From the NCBI RefSeq assembly GCF_031877795.1, contig NC_133940.1, forward strand, positions 11,161,985 to 11,225,984: a DNA stretch of 64,000 nucleotides. The letters are read 5' to 3'. Made by a program: the position numbers and the translations under genes. Below, one piece after another: positions 61,601-64,000 of the stretch. Within the stretch, counting starts at the first letter, position 1, and each line of letters starts with the position of its first letter. This DNA comes from Strix aluco. Lineage: Eukaryota > Chordata > Aves > Strigiformes > Strigidae. The notes below the pieces were generated by a model. It was not told the DNA's origin. It worked only from the letters and a program-made list of their open reading frames with translations, and made no database searches.

Positions 61601-63857
61601 TTTCTGCTTCTATGAAAAGAAGGTCCTACCCCAGTTGAATGCTGATGTCCTGAGAGCAGTATGAAGAAGAATATGCTCTATGACATGCTTTTTCTTATAT
61701 ATGATTTTGCAGAAGCCTTTTCTCCATGGCATTGAAACTATATTGTAGAGTAAGGTAAACTAAACCTGTTACTGTTAAGTAGTCAACCTACCAAAAAATA
61801 GGATTTTAGGGCTATTTGAATCTACTTATAAATTTGGCATATTTGATTTCAGTCCCAAAAGCTTACCTTTTTAATTTCAATTTAAAAAATAAAATAATTT
61901 TATTTCTGTATTTGCCAGACCCCCTGCTGCAACTTATTTGCTAAAGGGTATTTGCATTTTTTAAAAGGAATTGAAAACTATCCAAACTCACCATTTCAGA
62001 TTTAGTGAGATGTTATGTTACTGAGCAAAACGAGCAAAAATTTGAACACAAGTACACAGCTGCACGTTATATGGTCAGTAAAGCAATGAATTGTACAGCC
62101 CGAGATGCAGATCACGAGGAGAAGGCAGGGAGCAGACGTTGCACCTGGCTCCATTCCCTGCACCTCAGAGATATCTAATCTGGCTACTGGTGCCCCAGGC
62201 AGTTACATGTATCCAAGAAGCAAGGAAATGTGCTTCAGGCAGCTTTCCGTTCGGTGAAGCATCGCTCCTGCCAGCTGGTAGGCAGCACTGGAGCGGGGAG
62301 CCGGTGCCCGGGCCGGGGAGCACTGCTTGCTGTGGAGGGGCCCTGCTCACCACCTGCTGCCCTGCATGACGGGGCGACAGAGCAGAAGACAAGGTGCCCA
62401 GAAGCTGTATAGCTTGTAAGACAATTACTAGGCTTAGTCTAAGCTTGGGTTTAGCAAAACTAAGCTAGTTGACCCTGTTCTGCTTTACATGGAATATTTA
62501 TGTGTCTACTGGACCAGAGAGAATACAAAGGCCTGTCTGTCCCAGAACTAGGAACAGGGAAGCTGAGGTTCCTCTCCCCACATCTGCAAATACTTAGGGT
62601 GCAGTGACATGTGAAATGGAACATGGACACATTTTTCTGTTTTGATGCTAGTAATGAAATCCCTAAGTGCTTCTGTGACAGCAGCATTAGATTCCTTCCT
62701 TTGTCCCTGTGAAATTTGATAAGAACTACCCAAAACATTGACCCCACATTCTTCATGTATATGAATACAAGATCATAGTCACCTGCTATTACTCAAAGTC
62801 TACTTAGAAATGGGGAACAAGCTCATACCATTGTTATGCAGTGTATTTTAACCGTGATTTCCAATGGTGAAGGACTGAGGAAAGGGCAAGGAGAAAATGA
62901 AATGCAAAATTAACTGGATCCTGGTTATCAGCTTACACAGTCCATAACATAACTTGAGTATGTTACTTGAATGCCTCAAGATTTTTTCAAGTACAGCTTT
63001 CCATCCATTTTGAAGCTGATTAATTCAAGCATTTATTGGCAAAGGCCAATCCCTTCCTTGTGCTATCTGTAAGCGTGGCTCACTGACTAGTCAAGAGTAC
63101 CATTTATGTTTCTTCATGTTTATCGACATATCTTTTTTAGCATAAACTATAGATGTGGTAAGTGTCTTTTAGACTTACTTCTTTTACACTGCTCTTGAAC
63201 TAAGAACTGAAAAGCACTTTGAGAAATGTATTGAAATGCAGTAGCTTCACTACAATACTGCTGTTGTGTAATTACTTACTGTGATGCTCCTCCATGACTT
63301 AGAACGGACACAGATATAAACAGAATATGTATTTTTTCCATTTAGTAGTTCAAGCAAATCAGTGAGAATGCTGGACTAAGGAAAGCACTCTAAACTTCTG
63401 ATAAACTCCTTAGAAGATCTATCTCAGAGTAGCAAGCAACTTTCTAAAGCAGTACGTATTCTTTATATAAGCCCCTCTACACATTCATATGACATCTCCT
63501 GGAAAGAATCAGGTGTATAGTTTTGCATTTATATGGTACACCTTAAAAAATCATGTGAATAGAGGATACACTACATACTGTGCAGTCCAGAATTATCTGA
63601 TTCATCCAGCATATTCTGATATACAATCCTTGTACAAGAAACTAAGTTATCTGTCTCCACAATGTGTAGAAAAGTGACAACACATGAAAACCAGGTGTCT
63701 ACCTGAGTGATGTCCATTCCAGAGTCACAGCTCAGTGGCTGGGTTGATGTGAGGCCGTTCGAACCTATTATTGTTGTGATTACACCGTTTTCATCAATTT
63801 TCCGAATCATGGTACCATCAACAAAGTAAATAAATCCGTGCTTATCTACAGTGATAC
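18931..63857 (-). CDS. TENM1: TENM1 (teneurin-1), partial: last ten coding exons
   Basis: Teneurin-1 is a large type II transmembrane adhesion protein of neurons. It binds latrophilins and other teneurins across synapses, and its C-terminal peptide can be released. The exons, in transcript order, are 63857-63703, 45842-45476, 42768-42258, 37230-37058, 34756-34521, 28455-28159, 24062-23675, 22995-21775, 21293-21151 and 19689-18931. All nine introns are GT-AG and all joins keep frame. The 4,250 coding bases give about 1,416 codons, roughly the C-terminal half of a protein usually near 2,700 residues. The EGF repeats, transmembrane segment and intracellular domain lie off the right edge. In order, the window encodes NHL blades, YD repeats with the RHS core, the ABB/Tox-GHH-like C-terminal domain and TCAP. 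The end [19 protein letters not shown], together with EQYLEL, is the TENM1 form; TENM3 is similar but reads EMGRR with EQYPEL. SH2D1A next door supports TENM1. No lesion was seen. Confidence 0.97.
18934..19065 (-). other. TENM1: TCAP-1 (teneurin C-terminal associated peptide) coding segment
   Basis: This is a 41-residue peptide beginning [20 protein letters not shown] and ending MRQSEI, then Gly-Arg-Arg and stop. The Gly followed by two basic residues is the usual signal for C-terminal amidation. The N-terminal Gln after Glu-Lys could cyclise to pyroglutamate. TCAP-1 is described as a corticotropin-releasing-factor-like peptide that modulates stress responses. The sequence is nearly the mammalian one, with Ser in place of Gly at position 5 of the mouse peptide as I recall it. 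Confidence 0.9.
19690..21150 (-). other. TENM1: TENM1 last intron (1,461 bp)
   Basis: A phase-0 GT-AG intron with a GTTAGC donor. It contains a run of 15 C (20684-20698). No coding sequence, RNA gene or transposon is recognised. Confidence 0.85.
20684..20698. repeat. Poly(C) tract of 15
   Basis: Fifteen uninterrupted C on the plus strand, and therefore G on the TENM1 sense strand. Its length is likely to vary between individuals or with sequencing error. Confidence 0.9.
21151..21293 (-). CDS. TENM1: TENM1 penultimate exon (143 bp)
   Basis: The acceptor is TTTTGTAG|ACATTG and the donor is GGAAAG|GTTAGC. With the split Asp the exon encodes (D)[19 protein letters not shown], then [20 protein letters not shown], then TQEWDPGK. 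This is the conserved linker between the YD/RHS core and the C-terminal domain, lying inside and at the mouth of the teneurin barrel (the antibiotic-binding-like region). It starts in phase 1 and ends in phase 0, matching both neighbours. Confidence 0.96.
21294..21774 (-). other. TENM1: TENM1 intron (481 bp)
   Basis: The shortest TENM1 intron in the window. It is AT-rich, GT-AG, phase 1. Nothing else is seen in it. Confidence 0.85.
21775..22995 (-). CDS. TENM1: TENM1 large YD-repeat / RHS-core exon (1,221 bp)
   Basis: The acceptor is TTTTGAACAG|GTCCGC and the donor is ACAACAG|GTAAAAG. The 407-codon exon is open throughout. It begins (G)[20 protein letters not shown] and carries tandem YD repeats such as [32 protein letters not shown] and [14 protein letters not shown], which build the wall of the extracellular YD barrel. 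Near the end are [29 protein letters not shown] and YDVIAGRW. These are the RHS-repeat-associated core motif shared with bacterial RHS/YD proteins. It closes with [20 protein letters not shown]. This is the longest exon in the window and phase 1 at both ends. Confidence 0.98.
22996..23674 (-). other. TENM1: TENM1 intron (679 bp)
   Basis: A short AT-rich phase-1 intron with a GTTTGTG donor. No feature is recognised in it. Confidence 0.85.
23675..24062 (-). CDS. TENM1: TENM1 YD-repeat exon (388 bp)
   Basis: The acceptor is TTGCTTGCAG|TCCGTG and the donor is CAAACAG|GTTTGT. It encodes [20 protein letters not shown], then [20 protein letters not shown] and [17 protein letters not shown], and ends [14 protein letters not shown]. 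These are teneurin YD-barrel strands. The TENM1-type sequence is clear and the frame is open (phase 0 in, phase 1 out). Confidence 0.97.
24063..28158 (-). other. TENM1: TENM1 intron (4,096 bp)
   Basis: A phase-0 GT-AG intron. Most of it is AT-rich and featureless to me. Positions 25900-26200 are richer in CpG than their surroundings and may be a conserved noncoding element. No transposon is recognised. Confidence 0.8.
28159..28455 (-). CDS. TENM1: TENM1 YD-repeat exon (297 bp)
   Basis: The acceptor is GTGTTTAG|GCCCAC and the donor is TAGAAAAG|GTAAAT. Ninety-nine codons begin [20 protein letters not shown], then [19 protein letters not shown], and end [11 protein letters not shown]. It is phase 0 at both ends. 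These YD repeats are diagnostic for teneurins. Confidence 0.97.
28456..34520 (-). other. TENM1: TENM1 intron (6,065 bp)
   Basis: A phase-0 GT-AG intron. It holds an (ATT)5 microsatellite near 30031-30046, a poly-A run near 30938-30952 and a 9-bp-arm hairpin at 33893-33915. A GC-richer block at about 33955-34260 has a minus-strand AATAAA at its left edge. No coding exon is missing, because the flanking exons join in phase. Confidence 0.8.
34521..34756 (-). CDS. TENM1: TENM1 YD-repeat exon (236 bp)
   Basis: The acceptor is TTTCGACAG|ATAACA and the donor is CTAAGG|GTAAGG. With the split Asp it reads (D)[19 protein letters not shown], then [20 protein letters not shown] and [20 protein letters not shown], and ends [11 protein letters not shown]. 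It is phase 1 in and phase 0 out. It belongs to the early YD-barrel part of teneurin-1. Confidence 0.96.
34757..37057 (-). other. TENM1: TENM1 intron (2,301 bp)
   Basis: A phase-1 GT-AG intron. Positions about 35180-35610 are GC-richer than the rest, with no recognisable gene or repeat. The remainder is AT-rich. Confidence 0.8.
37058..37230 (-). CDS. TENM1: TENM1 YD-repeat exon (173 bp)
   Basis: The acceptor is GTCTTGCAG|GTATGA and the donor is AAACAAG|GTAATT. The first base completes a Glu codon; it then reads [40 protein letters not shown] and [10 protein letters not shown]. The first YD-type motif (EYDSDGHL) straddles the splice junction. It is phase 2 in and phase 1 out. Confidence 0.96.
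37231..42257 (-). other. TENM1: TENM1 intron (5,027 bp)
   Basis: A phase-2 intron with a strong GTAAGT donor. It is AT-rich. A copy of a dispersed CACTGACTTCA-type motif lies at 39078-39093. No coding exon, RNA gene or transposon is recognised. Confidence 0.8.
42258..42768 (-). CDS. TENM1: TENM1 exon spanning NHL end and start of YD barrel (511 bp)
   Basis: The acceptor is CTTCTCCAG|GTGATG and the donor is TATGA|GTAAGT. It starts (G)[19 protein letters not shown], then [20 protein letters not shown], the last blades of the NHL propeller. The YD-barrel entry follows: [40 protein letters not shown] and [20 protein letters not shown]. It ends [12 protein letters not shown]. It is phase 1 in and phase 2 out. 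Confidence 0.97.
44204..45127 (+). mobile_element. CR1 LINE fragment, 5'-truncated, decayed
   Basis: The plus strand shows the 3' end of a CR1 non-LTR retrotransposon. It begins in the reverse-transcriptase part of ORF2 ([19 protein letters not shown] and [19 protein letters not shown] segments) and passes through [37 protein letters not shown] and [17 protein letters not shown]. It ends in the typical CR1 tail (CAACCCAAACC, then ATTCTATG-type repeats). The protein segments lie in at least three different frames, so the copy is inactive. No target-site duplication is obvious, as expected for CR1. The 5' boundary is approximate. This tail type points to a bird. Confidence 0.95.
45098..45127 (+). 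repeat. CR1 3'-terminal ATTCTATG repeats
   Basis: About three imperfect copies of the ATTCTATG/ATTCTATC unit end the CR1 copy. In this family the unit takes the place of a poly(A) tail and primes reverse transcription. Confidence 0.9.
45476..45842 (-). CDS. TENM1: TENM1 NHL-propeller exon (367 bp)
   Basis: The acceptor has a long T-rich tract and TTCCAG|GTGCGA; the donor is TTTTCAG|GTAAGG. It encodes [40 protein letters not shown], then [20 protein letters not shown] and [19 protein letters not shown]. It ends in a cysteine-rich [14 protein letters not shown]. The repeated pattern of hydrophobic, L/IY and IR positions is that of NHL blades. It is phase 0 in and phase 1 out. Confidence 0.97.
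49726..49750. repeat. CTAC tetranucleotide microsatellite
   Basis: About five tandem CTAC units flanked by related CTAT units, in the large TENM1 intron. Confidence 0.85.
52890..53060. repeat. Degenerate minisatellite built on TCTAGATCTAGA
   Basis: About eight imperfect units of 17-26 bp can be read, each ending in a GAAAG, CAAAG or CAG-like element and containing a CTAGAT/AGATCT core. The two outermost units hold perfect palindromes: 12 bp at 52900-52911 and 14 bp at 53044-53057. Middle units are decayed. I cannot assign it to a named family. Confidence 0.7.
55281..55371. repeat. TA-rich simple repeat with an 18-bp palindrome
   Basis: An alternating TATA/CATA/GTATA stretch. Positions 55301-55318 form a perfect 18-bp palindrome (ATATACATATATGTATAT). 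Confidence 0.8.
56706..56715. repeat. Poly(G) tract of 10
   Basis: Ten uninterrupted G on the plus strand within the large TENM1 intron. Confidence 0.85.
59171..59187. repeat. GACA microsatellite
   Basis: Four tandem GACA units (17 bases) in the large TENM1 intron. Confidence 0.8.
61215..61224. repeat. Poly(C) tract of 10
   Basis: Ten uninterrupted C on the plus strand within the large TENM1 intron. Confidence 0.85.
63703..63857 (-). CDS. TENM1: TENM1 NHL-propeller exon (155 bp), most upstream in window
   Basis: The acceptor is TTCGTCTAG|GTATCA and the donor is ATCACTCAG|GTAGAC. With the split Gly it encodes (G)[19 protein letters not shown], then [20 protein letters not shown], and ends [12 protein letters not shown]. 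The pattern (ITVDKHG.IYFVDG..IRKID..G.I) is one NHL blade. It joins in phase 0 to the exon at 45842. All exons further upstream are outside the window. Confidence 0.95.
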
Positions 63858-64000
63858 CTAGACGAAGGGAAAAGGTAGGAAAGAGTGTTAGTACTGACAT
63901 TATCTAGATTAAAAAGTATGAGCTTAAAATGTTTCCTCTCCTCTTAGACTCTGAAAATCTTCTGATTAAAAAAAGTATGACTTTTTTTTTTTTCTGTCCA
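63858..64000 (-). other. TENM1: TENM1 intron, 3' end only
   Basis: This is the pyrimidine-rich end of the next upstream intron on the minus strand, including an A/T homopolymer near 63981-63993. Nothing else is seen. Confidence 0.8.

Larger units (their letters stand above)
45843..63702 (-). other. TENM1: TENM1 large intron (17,860 bp)
   Basis: A phase-0 GT-AG intron (GTAGAC donor). It contains a CTAC microsatellite (49726-49750), a GACA run (59171-59187), a palindromic TA-rich block (55281-55371), a degenerate palindromic minisatellite (52890-53060), a run of 10 G (56706-56715) and a run of 10 C (61215-61224). A poly-T stretch lies near 53907-53925 and a GC-rich block at about 62090-62410. 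No coding exon is needed to join the flanking frames, and I recognise no gene on either strand. Confidence 0.8.

Noticed and set aside
18931..63857. Assignment to TENM3 rather than TENM1
   Set aside because: TENM3 shares the [15 protein letters not shown] segment. The EQYLEL and EIGRR residues, the upstream exon sequences and the SH2D1A neighbour fit TENM1.

Overview
The window is vertebrate nuclear DNA, almost certainly from a bird. It holds interrupted genes with canonical GT-AG introns, is AT-rich and CpG-poor, and carries one CR1 LINE of avian type (44204-45127) that ends in the ATTCTATG-type 3' repeat. There are no bacterial genes, operons, CRISPR arrays or complete mobile elements. Two genes account for all the coding sequence I can support, and they lie tail to tail.

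Left part, plus strand: the last three coding exons of SH2D1A (SAP, SLAM-associated protein), at 7463-7526, 9882-10017 and 10378-10418. Positions 1-7462 are the rest of the upstream intron; the first coding exon is outside the window. The SH2D1A 3'UTR and a gene-poor convergent interval run to about 14.5 kb.

Middle and right part, minus strand: the C-terminal half of teneurin-1 (TENM1), in ten exons between 63857 and the stop codon at 18931-18933. A predicted 3'UTR of about 4.4 kb ends near 14.52 kb. The ten exons contain 4,250 coding bases (about 1,416 codons), and the phases of all nine internal junctions agree, so I see no missing exon, frameshift or premature stop. From N to C terminus they encode the end of the NHL beta-propeller, the YD-repeat shell with its RHS core, the antibiotic-binding-like and Tox-GHH-like C-terminal domains, and the teneurin C-terminal associated peptide (TCAP-1). 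The final residues and the SH2D1A neighbour both select TENM1 over TENM2, TENM3 and TENM4. The SH2D1A/TENM1 neighbourhood is the same as on human Xq25; in birds this block is autosomal (chromosome 4/4A).

The introns range from 481 bp to 17,860 bp. They hold the 5'-truncated CR1 copy, a degenerate minisatellite built on a TCTAGATCTAGA palindrome, short microsatellites, three long G/C homopolymers, several short perfect hairpins, and a few CpG-richer blocks that may be conserved noncoding elements.

The two genes act separately. SAP is a cytoplasmic SH2 adaptor of lymphocytes that couples SLAM receptors to Fyn. Teneurin-1 is a type II transmembrane adhesion receptor of neurons that binds latrophilins. 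I found no convincing new biological system. The more interesting items are the divergent, tyrosine-containing SAP tail, a nested hairpin in the TENM1 3'UTR, and the palindromic minisatellite.
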